From Luscinia megarhynchos (lineage: Eukaryota > Chordata > Aves > Passeriformes > Turdidae), in NCBI GenBank assembly GCA_034336665.1, contig CM067592.1, positions 55,604,473 through 55,668,472 on the forward strand: 64,000 nucleotides of DNA, given 5' to 3'. Numbering within the stretch: the stretch's first letter is position 1; the number at the start of each line of letters is the position of its first letter. This document shows positions 21,841 through 34,094 of the stretch, one piece after another. The notes under the pieces are model-generated. The model did not search any database. It saw only the letters and a list, made by a program, of their open reading frames with translations, and was not told the origin of the DNA. Position numbers and translations under genes: made by a program.

Positions 21841-24800
21841 AGTTACTGTAGTCTGATCAAATTTGATCAAAACCTATAAAAATATTTGAAGAATAGTTTT
21901 GCTGAATAATATGTTACTTCATGTCTTTTATGTAGGACTATATTTTAGGTTTGTCTTTCAAAAATTCCAGAAATTTTCCTGATTGGGCTAAATTTTCATT
22001 TTAAGAAAAAGAAAAGTTATAAAGCATATTAAATATTACCCTACTATTATTGCAACAGAAGAATTTGCTGTTAGCAAGTCTAAACCAAGTGATCTGAAGA
22101 GCCTCCACATACTTTCTTCCATGCTTGAGGGGTCATTGTTATTATGGAAACAGATCTTCAATGGTTGTCATAAGAAACCAAAAATGTAACTCGTATTTAA
22201 AGATGCTTTGATAATTTGGCAATCTATGATGATTTCCATAAAGAGACTGTATGTTCCTAATAGAACTTGAGTAAACTTTTTTACCTTGATAGTGTTCTGA
22301 GGTAAACAAAGCTATGAAAAATGCCATTTTTCATTTGGTGCAAAGAAATTATGCCAGCATAATCCTCAAAAATTTACTTTCAATATTCTCAGGAGAGAAA
22401 TAGACCTATTGTTGAACATCTGCTTCAGTATTTCAGCCATTATGTTCAAGACTAGCTTTGATAATGGGGAAGATAATTTATATTTTAAATAAGGGAAAAA
22501 GTTACTTGATTAAAGAAGTAAATATAATTTTCAGCTTGAGCAAAATCTTTGTGTTTCCCAAAAGAAATCCTCAGTAAGACTATGGAATGCTATTTTCATT
22601 GGTTTCCTCTTTTATGTCTTGTTCTTTACAAACTGTGTTATTCTAACACATAGAAGATTGAGGTGGAAAAGTCCTATTACATAATTGACACCATTCATAG
22701 TTCAAGACATAGCCTATGTAATGTAATTAAGTCAAGTAGGCAAGAAATACTTCAACCAGCATTTACTTACAGAGTAGAAAATTGTTGTAAAAATAATATC
22801 CAATGCAGATTTCACCTCTCTCAGGGGCAGCAGCTACATTTTAACAATTTGGTGAGTAACATGGAACACTTGGTTCTGCATAGGTTTTGATCTATCACCT
22901 GATGTACTTGAGACATGCTTTAAGGTGGGCATCATATTTGATTCATTCCCCATTGCTTAGGCCCAGTGTTTAGCATTTATTTTATCACTTAACCATGGAA
23001 ATAATCTAATTATATGTTGCAGAAATTTCTCTGAGATGACTTACTCTCCTTAATTTTAGGCAATAAATAATAATAAAATAAATAAACTAATAAGATGTGA
23101 TAATAATTTAAGGGTATCTCACTATGAAGCAAATAATATAAAATACAGTTACATGTCAATAATTATCAATATGTAAGATTTTTTTAATATATTCAGTACT
23201 TAATATTTATTATTTTTTGTAGTGAAGAGTCATTCAGATTAGAGGATCATTGCCCAGCAGTACTGTTGTGACATATTAATTCTACATTCCTACTCCAAAG
23301 TTTTAAGAAAGGAGTTCCGAAGCTGATTCATGTTACAATCATAATTGCACCTCCTGTCTTTTGTGATGTCTTGAGAGGAAATTATCTGAAGTGCTACCAT
23401 AGACTCATCACTACTAGGAGAGTAAAAAGAAAAATATAAGGGAAAGATTAGGATCAGTTCTCCCAGATATAAATACTCTGCTCCACTAAGTTCTACATTT
23501 AAATTTTTTATGTGACTTGGAATGACAGAGGCAATAAAAACATATTTGGGAAATACAAAGGAAAGGCATAAGCAAATGACTAAATGGATTGCAGGCAGGA
23601 TTGTTATGTTAAATCCACATGTATGTGTTGGCCTTCTATTCATTGGCATGAGAAGTTCAGGTTTAGGTTGGATAAATCTAATCCTGCCTTTGATGTGCTT
23701 GTGCTGCAGTATTTAGAGATATTAGCTAAGCTAACAGACAAAGGGAATATGTAGGTCAATCTTGTACTTAAAACTCATAATAAATTGAAAAAGTGACCTT
23801 TTTTGTTCAGAAGAAAACATTTCATAATATCAGTAGTAGCTAATAGACATGTTGCAAATGAGCAAGACAGTGATTTCAACTTTACTGCAAAAGCTATGAA
23901 CATTTTAATGCAGTACCCTTACACAAGTCTTTGTTGTTTCATTCTCCAATACTGCAGTGTGTTAAACAAAAGTCTATTGCCTGTAGGATACATTACAAAG
24001 TCACAGAAATAAACAGTTGCATGCAGAACATAATTCTTATGTATGTATGTGTCATAAGGAACCACATGCAGTTGGCAGAGAGAATGAAGTTTTTTGGCAT
24101 GTGCTTAATTGCAAGGTACTGATGTTTGTGGCAAAAATAGTAAAAAAATACTTATTTCTGTTTTGAGGCTGAGCTGTTTCCTCAAACTTATTGAACAGCC
24201 CACAGCTTAGAATAATCTGTTGGAACTCCTGCATTTTTTTGAGTTACTTGTCAATGGAAAAGTAGTTTTCATCCAAAGAAAAATATTTGTTATTAAACCA
24301 TGCACTTCATTCTTTCTAACGTCCTTCCATTATTTTCTTAATGACTTATAGAAGAAGTAACTAGGCAAGCTTATATTAAGACATCTTTTTTTGTGTTCAT
24401 TTAATTAGAAAATGTTAATGGGGGTGTTTTTAGGTTGGAAAGTGCTGAATTCTATTTTTATTTTACCTCGTGCTAAATTCTAAAGCCAACACATAGTGAA
24501 CACATAGTGCTTTTACAGCACTGAGACTGAATTTGAGAGGCTGCTATTCACCCACTTTGGTGACAACATATGGTATCATAAACTATAAGCTAGTAGTTTA
24601 TTGATTTCAAGTCTTTCTTCAGGCACATTCAATCTACTGCTGAATATATGAAATCTAGTCCCTTTCAATATTCAATAACAAACACAGCCACAGATCATTT
24701 AACTTGTCTGACTTTATATAAAAACTGATGCTAATCAAGGGAAGCAGGAAAGAGAGCATTAGCAGACTCTTCCCAGTGCCTCTGGCAATTGAAAAGTTCA

Positions 24801-27800
24801 GGACTTATATTTGAATATGACATAAAATGGCATTTTGGCAGTCTTTTGTAAGTGTATTCTGTGCTCCTCCTAAGAACCTGTTAAAAGGGATATTCATATA
24901 ATTTTTTTTCCACACAATAGTAAATATCAGTTTGGATAATAGTAGCAGTTATAATTTCTTTTAAATTATTAAATTATAATTAATTATTATTAGATACTTT
25001 GTCAGAGTTTTGTTTTAGGAGATAAGTTACTAACTAAACTCTTCTACTGCTCTATTTAATTCCTGATGCTATTTCATTGTAGACAACTTAATTTTAGATA
25101 ATTGATTAGTTTTGCCTAACATTATTTTTGTGACTGACACGAACAGATCCTAGTAAGAATTTGTTTTGTTGTAGACTTTGTACCTGAAAATCTGCCTTTG
25201 ATATGTTCGTGTGCCTCTGTGTGTGTGTGAATGTAAGCACAATGTATATGTATAAATATTTGTATAATCTATGTATAAATATCAACATAGTTATATATGA
25301 ATTTAAGAAATGCAGGAGTTTATATATTTAGAACAATATTACCATAACTCTTCCAACTCCTGTATATTTAGCAGTTACATTTTCTTTTTAAAAATTTCAT
25401 GGTCAAATAAGGCTTTTTAAACAATTTATGTTATCATAAGACATCTTGATAAGGTATCTTGAAAAACATCCTAAGATATGAAATATTTTGTTTTCTAGGC
25501 ACATATTGTTTCATTCTTCCTTCCTGTAGTCCTTTTTAAATTAATTTTTATTTTTGATTAATTTCCTATTATTCAGCTTATATTCTCTATTTGTTTAGCT
25601 ACAGCGTGATTTCCTCTGTTTTTCCTGTCCCTTAAGCTGAGACATAACTGTTGGAATCAGAGCTGTGAGGGCAGAAATGAGCTCTGTGACATGTAAGGCA
25701 GAATAGCAGTTCCTCAGGGGGTCGGCACAGTTCGAGCTGTTCCACTGGACAGGTCCCCTGGTGCCAGACTTCCAACTCAGCTCTGCCCACACTTGCTCTG
25801 CCATGCTGGAGTCCAACAGTTCTTTAGGACACCATTTAAAATGCATCAGTTTGGGGTTTTTTAAGGCTTGTTTTCCCAAGGGACTTACCTAGTAAATTTT
25901 TCAATTGATGCTTCAAAGATTTTTTTTACTTAAACTGCTTCTGTAGGAACATGATTGTCTGGGAAGGCAGGAAGGGCTGGAATCTGTCTTTCCTGGATAT
26001 CCCTATGCAAGGCAGCAGACAGTTATAAAGATAGGGCTGTAAAGACCTTGATGGCAAAGTTTTTTTCTGTGTTTTGAATTCCAGAACAGGGCTACCAAAA
26101 CAGGATCTCTCACTGATCACTCCTCTGGGGAAGAGCACAGGAGGCATTAGCAGAATCTCTCTATTACATATGAAGATATTTAACTGGGACCACAAAAACA
26201 CTTCTTGTTAAGAAGTCATTTAACATATATTCTTTATAAAAATATCAGAAATTGAAAGATTATATAAAAAAAGAATGAAATCTTTTAGGGCAATTGTGAG
26301 CTTGGTTGGAGTTCATATGGGAGAAATACTTAAATCTGTAAAGAGTAACAGTGAGTGAATTAATTTATCAGAGAATCCAGCAAAGTCATGAAGAAATACT
26401 GCAATAAATGATAAAAAAATCAAAAGAACCTCCTTTGGTTGGCTGTTTATTGCTGTTTATTACACTTTCCCTCCTGTAGAACAGCAAGAGATAAACACTC
26501 TGTTGGCTTATGGTCAGAAGCCTAAAAATGGGTCTGTGCTTGTTATCTTCACAAAGGAGAAGTATAAATATTACTTAAAAAATCTATCCAAGATAAAGAA
26601 GGACATTTTTCCCAGGAAAACAGCTATTTTGGAGCTGTACATTAAACTTTTTCTAGGGCTGTGTCACAGTGAAGTTAAATGTACATTTACTTTTTTTGTC
26701 ATATGGGACAAATAACCAAAGAAATAATAGAGCTTTTACAAAGTCATTTGCACAGGTTCTCTAGCCACACCATTAAATTACAGACACATGCTGAGTTTTT
26801 TTAAAGGGTAAGGAACACATTATTTAAAATAAAGTTGCAATTGCTATCTTTTGAAAATATTTTCAGAATTTACAAAATATCAGTGATCTAAGACCAATAG
26901 AACTATACCATATGCTAAGTGCTCATAGTGACTGCAATGCATTTTTCATATGTTCTTTTTTTAAACAGAATGTCTTTTTAATCCCATAACTATTTCTATC
27001 AATTGAAAAAATTATAAACCCTAGAAAATTACAATTTTTGAGGAAAATGTCTGCTGAAAGCAAACAAAATAAAATTTTATTATGTCAATATCTTTGATAT
27101 TTATCCTGGATAAAGATCATTCTCTGAATACCATTCTGAATTATCTCACTGAAAAATAATTGCATCTATTGATTCTCAGTTAAAGAAAAGCTAATGGACC
27201 CATCCTGAAATCAATTATCATATTCTAAAATACAACATTTATATTAACATTACAAGGGAGACAAATATAGCACACATAAATAACAAAAATGAAATGACAG
27301 AATACAGTAAGGCAACTACTCATTAAAGTTTCTGTTCTTCCTCTATTTTCCCACATCTTCTAAACTCGTTGCTGGGTGCCAGTAGCTGTTTTTCTTTGTG
27401 GCCTTGGCCAGTCAACTCACAGCTCCAATCACCTCTTCCTACAGAAGAAAAAATCATTCCTTTTGATCTGATGTAGAGTGAATAGGAACAAAAAATCTCC
27501 AAAAACCCAAGCACAAGAAAGTCCAGGGAGAAGAGAAGGGCAGATTTATAAGATTAAAAAAGAAAATTTACTTGTGTTAACCTTTAGACTTGGTTGATCC
27601 AGACCTTAATAAAGGCAAAAAATCAGGTCAGGCTGTGTTGATGTCAAGCAAATTTGTTCCAGAGGAATATATAAAGAAAAGTGCTCTGATAGTGCTAAGA
27701 TTTGACAAATTTGAAAGAAACTTTATTTCAGAGTATGAAAAATTACCTAAAATTCTTATATTATGTCTTTATTGTTCTCCCTCTTTTCTCTGTTTTCAGC

Positions 27801-29283
27801 AAAGAACACATATATATATATATATATACACACACATATACACGCACATATATTTATACATATATATGCATATATACTTTTATGTACATAAACACCAATG
27901 TAGCATTCTGTTTTCCACTCTTCTAGAGGAAGTATTTGATGAGAAAGGAGCTCACTTCTCTCTCAGGATGATCCCTGCTGACGTCTTTGCCTACACAGGT
28001 TTCTTGCTCAGCAACCCTCAAAAGGCAAGGCAAAAAAGAGGGGGAAAAAAAGAAATCCCTGTTCATCTTTAATGTCCTTTTTTCAGCAGCTTAGCTACTG
28101 AGTAATTTCCATTTACTGTTTCACTTAATGATTCCCTGAGTTCAATGCCATTTCCATTGGGATTGGTAAAGGTTTTCTCTCTCCAGCAGTACTATCAGCT
28201 CTTAGTCTAGAAAAGGCAGATATTGCAATTTCGCCTATTCAGAAGTTAATTCAATGTCTAATTACTTAAAATTATATATAAAACAGGTCTCTTATCACAG
28301 TAAGTCAGGTCACAGCCACAGAATGAAGTCTACCAGGGCACATAGGAAAACAGGATATATTTTATCTTTGTCTTCATTAAAAATCTAGTGCTTTAAGTAT
28401 TAAAGTGATGTTATGCTTTGTGTTATGAATTCCCAGAGTGGAAGGAAATGGTTTATGCTCAACCTTATGCCAGTGTCTTGCACATAGCTCTCCACTTTAG
28501 ACTCTCAGCTAATCTGTGCCAAAACAGCCTAAATTTGCTCTAGGTTAATGTTGAACAACTAGCCACCATAATTGTGCAAGCTAACTTCTTATTGTCAGAT
28601 TTAAACAGAAGAAAGCTATCAAATGTATATAGGCCACAAGCGTTAGAGGTCCATTTGGAATTCTTTTCCCAGTTCCTTTTCTGCACAGGATTGTTTCTTT
28701 TGAAAGGGAAAGTGCTACAATAGGACCTGATCCTAGTAAGCAAAGCCTGGTGTACACCTTTCCCTCTGTCCCACAAGTAGCTCACACATGAGTAAAAGAA
28801 ACAAGGAAATTCTGAATTCAGTAAAACATAAAGGAATGCAGTAATCTAAGCTGATATTTTCTGACATGCACTATAAGTTACCTGCAAGAAATGAGATTTT
28901 CTTCTGGGCTTAATACAGCTACTAAAACAAAGTAATTTAATTTCTTGGTTTAACTTAATACTACTATTGATTTCAAATGACAGACAACGTCTTCAGCGAA
29001 CTTTTTTTTACATGCTTTACATCTCAATACTTCCGTCATTTTGGCAATTCTAAAGATCTGTAGTTTGTAGAACATGACAAATTGTTTAACAATTTTTGAA
29101 GCTATTCTTTGTATCTAGATTTACAAGTGATTTAAACTTTAAAACATTTACTTGAAAGTGGAAGAAATCTCTTTTACAGTAAAATTATATTGAGTGGCAA
29201 ACACAACTACTTATTATGACTGTTTCTACTACTTGTACTGAAATTACATATGCAAGTTTGGAAAAAATGTGAAAAATGATTAC
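21841..29283. other. Unique AT-rich DNA, no gene seen
   Basis: About 7.4 kb without a recognisable gene or transposon. A 119-codon minus frame (23290-23649) and a 94-codon minus frame (25595-25879) have no identifiable domain. The 160-codon plus frame at 27590-28072 is carried through the dinucleotide repeat at 27807-27876 and is not believable. The block around 25590-25880 is GC-richer than its surroundings, for reasons I cannot name. AT-only stretches occur near 23055-23220 and 24955-24995. Confidence 0.6.
27807..27876. repeat. Compound TA/CA microsatellite
   Basis: A TA run (27809-27828) passes into CA-containing and then interrupted TATA sequence. It inflates two overlapping plus-strand frames with Ile/Tyr/Thr/His repeats, which should not be read as protein. 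Confidence 0.9.
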
Positions 29284-29288
29284 TATCA
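29284..29288. repeat. Left target-site duplication of the 29.3-kb LTR
   Basis: TATCA precedes the LTR at 29289 and TATCC follows it at 30012-30016; four of five positions match. A 5-bp duplication is usual for ERVL and many ERV1-type elements. Confidence 0.75.
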
Positions 29289-30011
29289 TGTCCTGGTTAG
29301 GAGGACAGGTGTCTGCCAAGAAAGGCTTCTCTTTGAAATGGAGAATGTAAACCCCCTCCCCCCAAATTATTATAATTTTGAAATTAAGAGGCTTTCAGGC
29401 AAAGATATGGCAATTAGGAATAACAGTTCTTTACTAGAAAAATTAGAATAAAAATACAGTATTACAAAGAACAATCCCAAAAGCACTGACAGTCAGAATA
29501 CAACCTGACACCCTGTCAGTCGTGGTGTTGGTAGCAGTCCCGTTAAATGGTGGCTACAGTCCTCCTGCAGTGACAGATGTGGTTCAGCTGAAGCAGTGCT
29601 CCTGTAGAAGGGTGCAGTTTTCCTCTGAAGGTCCAGGCATGATGTGGAAAGGTCTGCCTTTCCTCTGAAATCCAGTGGAAGGAAGACTGCCTTGGTGTTC
29701 AAAATCTCAGTTTTTATCTAGGTAGGAAAGGCTTGTCTCCTCCCCCGGCTGGAGCATGTCCCAGTGGGATGATGTAATTTTATCAGTCATACAGTGGGAC
29801 TTAATGGTCCAGCAGCAGACGATATCTTCCTGGATGAAGAAGAGGATGGGTTGTAGAAAAGATAAAGATGATTGCCCCACCTGGTCTTAAAGATGTCCCA
29901 TTAGCAGATGGTATGTGCCACAGAGATAAGGAAATCACTGCCCCACCGGGCTTCAACAAACGGTGATGGAATACACATTTCTGGCCACATCCTGTATTGC
30001 AAACCAAGACA
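29289..30011 (-). mobile_element. Solo 723-bp LTR
   Basis: The ends are TGTCCTGGTT and AACCAAGACA, which are nearly inverted copies of each other, and a 5-bp target duplication flanks them. The minus strand is favoured: a GC-box-like GGGGGAGG (about 29740) is followed by the TATA-like GATAAAAA (29711-29720). The 165 bp at 29289-29440 then matches the 3' end of the LTR at 14651-15663. An AGTAAA at about 29430 on that strand could act as a polyadenylation signal. There is also an AATAAA on the plus strand (29447-29452), so orientation is inferred rather than proven. No internal coding sequence flanks it. The small frames at 29493-29702 and 29801-30007 lie within the LTR and are not genes. Confidence 0.85.
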
Positions 30012-30016
30012 TATCC

Positions 30017-31479
30017 AAAGCACTGAAAGATGTATTACCATTCAGGAAATGGCAGCCTATTTCCTTCATGGTTGTGTGGACAAAAACTTGTTATTGAGTT
30101 AATTGAAAACTGCAACAGGTCTTCCAGAACTTTCCTCAGTAAGGGAAGACCATAAGTGGGAACCAAGCAGATTGCTTTAATGCTCTTGGAGGTATTGTTT
30201 TGTTGTTACAATGGAAACTTGTCATGGTTTTGTCACCAATTCAGTAAATGCCTTTGCAAAAGGACAATATACAGGATTAAACGTACAGCATATTTTCAAT
30301 TTGACACTTTATTCTTTCTGTTTGTTGTGTAAAATGTATGGCTCTGTCAAACAGAACCTCTTAGGAAACACACACAGACAGGAAATTAATATTTGCAGTT
30401 AAGTCTATATGATGAGGCACTATTCACATGAGACTTCATGAGACTTGTCAACTTGTCAACATGCAGTGCCTTCCTGTAAGGAGATGACCTCAGACATAAC
30501 TTTCTCCACCCTACAGACTGAGGCTAGAACTGCAGCAAATGTTATGGATGCAGTCTAATGTACAGCATAGACTCATCTGCTGCAATCTTACCAAATCTTT
30601 GCCATCCCTGCCTGACTGGCAGCAGCACATTACTTACTTTTATTTCTAGCTGCATCATGTTTAGAGTGGATTCTCAGTGTGTAGGCCATGACATTTTCTA
30701 TTTATTTTTATTTGTTTTGCACTGTACATTGGGCAAACAGTGATATTTCATTATTTACTGTAAACATTTGTTAGGCTTTACAACATAATTTTTAAAGATC
30801 TGGAAACAAATACAGGAAAGGAAAATACTTGCTGATTCCTTTCTTGATTAGATCAGCAGGCATTTCACAAATCTTCTGCACATGTTTTTTTGGAAAAGTG
30901 CTTTTTCCTAATCAGCATCCTCATTCCCTTGACTGGATTTTTGTTCCTGGGAATAGCAGGGAGTAATTTTTTGAACTACAATTAAGTTGCTTTTGAATGT
31001 TGGGTTGGAGGTGGGGGGAGTGTGGGGGAGGAGTTTGCCATTTTCTTTACTTATGTCTTAGCAGTTAATCATATTTTTTTATGTTTCCCCTTGCTCTGAT
31101 TTCTCAGTAGTTCCCTTGCTATTCTCTCCCATCAGAGACAGGACAGGACGGATAACTCTAACCTGACAAGATTTCTAGAGAGGGTCATGAGGTGAACAGC
31201 AATGGCTCTAGAAAATCAAAAGTGAAGAGCACTCCTATTGCAAATATTTATGCATGAGTGTATGTTCATGTGTATTGCAGTTGCAGGACTATGTTCTTGT
31301 TGAGATGATGGAATTGTAGTGAGTTGGCCCCCATGACTGGAGTATTGAAAAGGAATGATGCAGGCTCTTTCAGAAAGGCAGGAAAGTCTGATGAGCAGAC
31401 AAAGTTCCTTTTATGTGACACAGCAGTTTAAGATCTTGGAAATCAGCCTAGCGTGGACTAGGAGCCAATGGATATTTAT
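30017..31479. other. Unique AT-rich DNA, no gene seen
   Basis: About 1.5 kb with only sub-65-codon frames. A small tandem block lies at 30427-30460, where the 10-mer CATGAGACTT and the 8-mer TTGTCAAC are each present twice. The last part, from about 31440, may already belong to the CR1 that follows. Confidence 0.55.
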
Positions 31480-32527
31480 ATGTTAGGATTAGGCAAAGGT
31501 AGCATTACAGTGTGTGTCTACCACAGGACGCCTGACCATGAAGAACAAGTTCAGACATTATACTGACCTCAGGTTTGAAGGTTCTGGTCTTCATGGGTGT
31601 CTTCAACCACCTAAATATATGTTGGAGGGACAGCACATCAGCACATAAACAAGCCAGGAGGTTTCTGGACTGCTTTGATGATAGTTTCCTCTGCCAAGAG
31701 ATAGAGAAGTCAGCAAGGGCACATACTGTGCTGGACCACAAACTCGACAACAAGGAGTACGCAAACACCAGAGGCAGCCTTGCTGCTGTGTTGTGTGCTG
31801 AGAGAGGGAGGAACTCCAGGACCTGGGGGAAGGTAGAAAGGTTGTTAAACTAGTGGTGTACCCCAAGGGACAGTCCTGTTTAACATTTTTATTAAGGATT
31901 TGGACAGAATTGCGGAGTGTACTATCAGTAAGTTTGCATCAGACATAAAACTGGGAAGAGTGGATGAATCACCAAAGGGTCATGTTATATTCCAGACGTA
32001 CCTCAATAGGCTGGAGAAGTGGGAGGACAGGAACATCATAAAGTTCAACAAGGGGAAATGTGATGACTTTCATCTGGGGGGAAACAACTACAGGCACCAG
32101 TATATGCTGGCAGCCACTCAGCTGTAAAGAAATTCAATTAGATGAGTTTCAAAGTCCAATGAAGGGTCACGAAGACAATTAAGGGCCTGAGGAATCTCTC
32201 CTGTGAGAGATCTGAGACAGTTTCACCAGAAAAGAAGACTTGGGGAGGGTTTTATTAATGTATGTAAATTCCTGGAGGGAGGATACAAAGAAGAAGGAGC
32301 CAGGATCTTTCTGATTGTCCCCAGTCGTGGGGCAAGGAGCAATGGGCATGAACCAAAATGCATAAAGTTACCACTGAACATCAGGAAATATTCACTGACT
32401 GCAAGAGACATCCAAAAGTTCAAGATGGTCTTGGGCCACTTGCTCCAAGTTGTGCTGCTTTTGGAAGTGGGTTGGACTAGATGAGGTCTGGAGATCCATT
32501 CCAATCTCAGCTATTCTGTGATATTCA
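31480..32527 (+). mobile_element. CR1 LINE with internal deletion
   Basis: Plus-strand CR1 pieces appear in order. First is an endonuclease segment, TVCVYHRTPDHEEQ (about 31510-31550) and VFMGVFNHLNICWRDSTSAHKQARRFLDC (31580-31680), which corresponds to the GDFN-type metal-binding region with altered residues. After about 31850 come a shortened GVPQG-type box and FNIFIKDLD (31880-31910). Then comes the RT active-site region SKFASDIKLG, where one Asp of the FADD box is Ser, followed by RLEKWEDRNIIKFNKGKC. The 3' part (32200-32500) ends with GGTTGGACTAGATGAGGTCTGG and TATTCTGTGATATTC, the CR1 terminus. Roughly the region between endonuclease and RT fingers/palm is absent. It cannot be active. 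Confidence 0.9.
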
Positions 32528-33468
32528 ACACAACTTTAAGCCATGTTGATATGCAGGTGTATATTACAAATTGTTTTTGTGACATGGGGGTAGGGTTTGT
32601 GTGTGACAACTCTTGCTTCTGAAGTTCTTAACTCTTTAGATATGCAGCGGTTTTTTGTCTGGATTCTGACAGTGATGACAAAGGTAGGTTCAAACCTTTT
32701 GTTGGAAAAGGTGCTGAGCTAGACAGACATGAATATAGCCAAATTGGAAAATCTATGGTTTCTCTAAGCTACTTATACATGTAGTTAAGCTATCAAGAAA
32801 AGACTGCTTAGAAAAAAGACAGTTTTAAAATTTTGTTATAACATTTTCCCCTGAAATTCACATGAATACAATGACTTTTGTGGTATTAATTACATCAGCT
32901 TGATACATCTTTTACATTTATTTAAGCTAATGAGTTATAGAGGTAATGCCTTACCCAGCTAATTTGCCTTTAGGATTATCACTCTTTACATGCCTCATCA
33001 AGAAAAATATATTGAAGGATTATACAGTCCAAATGTGTGATGAACAGATGCTGTCCATCATAAAACAAAGCTGACTCAGAATAAAATTGCTGAATTCAGA
33101 CGTAAAGATAATAGTGGTAGCTATTCATTTTGGCCAGTGGCTTGCATGCCTGCAGCTTTTGTTTACATTGCATGTCATAACAATGGGAGCAATTATTAAT
33201 TTGGCTGGTTTTGACAGCTGTAGTACTTGCAGAGGAACAGAGAGGCAGAAACAGAGCCAATACAGAAAATAGCACTACAGTAAGGTTTGTAAAGAAGTTA
33301 CAAAATACCGGAGCTGGGGCTAACACAAAGAGCTAGATGGAAAAAATGTAATAAGAGAAAAACTTGAAACAAACTAATTCACAGCAGCTCAAAGCTAAAG
33401 CCCCGGTAAGAACATTTCTTGGTTTTCCATTTGTTCAAGTGGCATTTATATTGGAAGGAAATCTTTTA
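32528..33468. other. Unique DNA, no gene seen
   Basis: About 0.9 kb of AT-rich sequence between two CR1 copies. Frames are under 80 codons and unremarkable. Confidence 0.6.
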
Positions 33469-33611
33469 CTGTGGGGGCGGTGAGGCACTGGCGCAGGTTT
33501 CCCAGCTGGATGGGATCTAGTGGGAGGTGTTCCTGCCCATGGCAGGGGGGTTGAAATTAGATGATATTTGAGGTCTATTACAACCCCGTATCGTTCTATG
33601 ATGCTATGATA
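33469..33611 (+). mobile_element. CR1 3' end fragment
   Basis: A short plus-strand CR1 tail. It contains GTGAGGCACTGGCGCAGGTT, CCCAGCTGG, CATGGCAGGGGGGTTG and GATGATATTTGAGGTC, and it ends with TCTATGATGCTATGAT, the 8-bp-type terminal repeat of CR1. It is strongly 5'-truncated, which is typical. Confidence 0.9.
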
Positions 33612-33957
33612 AGCACAATCTCTTTGATTGTCATGCGATAAAAATTGGGAGGTGAATATTGACAGCCTGCAATGAAGTTATATTTTGATTGCCCTTTATA
33701 TTTCCTGCGTAATGTTTTATGCTTTCCTGCCAAATCTTAGTGCAGGAATGTTAAGTGATGAAGAGATTTTTTTCATAGTTAACCCTGTCAAAAATAATTT
33801 TCTAATATTTTAGTGACTCTGCTGAGTATTATATAGCATTAGAGATCTAGAACACTTAAATTTGTTCATTATCTGATAATTGGGTTTCATACATTGAAGA
33901 ATTTTCTTTCAGGATGCCTGCTTGCTTTTAGTTTCTTTAAGAATAGTAATTTGACAA
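33612..33957. other. Short unique spacer, nothing recognised
   Basis: About 350 bp of AT-rich DNA between two CR1 tails, with no feature that I can name. Confidence 0.6.
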
Positions 33958-34094
33958 AAACTCAAGGCTAGACTGGATGCCACTCTGAGCAATCTGGTCT
34001 AGTGAAAGGTATTTCTATCCATGGCATGATGATTGGAATGATATGATGTTAAGGTCTCTTCCAAACCAAACCCAACTGAATTCCACAATTCTCT
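33958..34094 (+). mobile_element. CR1 3' end fragment, diverged
   Basis: A plus-strand CR1 tail, more diverged than the one at 33469. It has AGGCTAGACTGGATG, TCTGAGCAATCTGGTCTAG, TCCATGGCATGATGATTGG, AAGGTCTCTTCCAA and a decayed end near CCACAATTCT. The order of motifs is that of CR1 3' ends. Confidence 0.8.

Noticed and set aside
27590..28072. A 160-codon plus frame
   Set aside because: It is kept open by the TA/CA microsatellite, and the remainder shows no domain.
32685..32700. GGTTCAAACC resembling the T-arm of a tRNA
   Set aside because: No acceptor, D-arm or anticodon structure upstream, and no pairing consistent with a tRNA.
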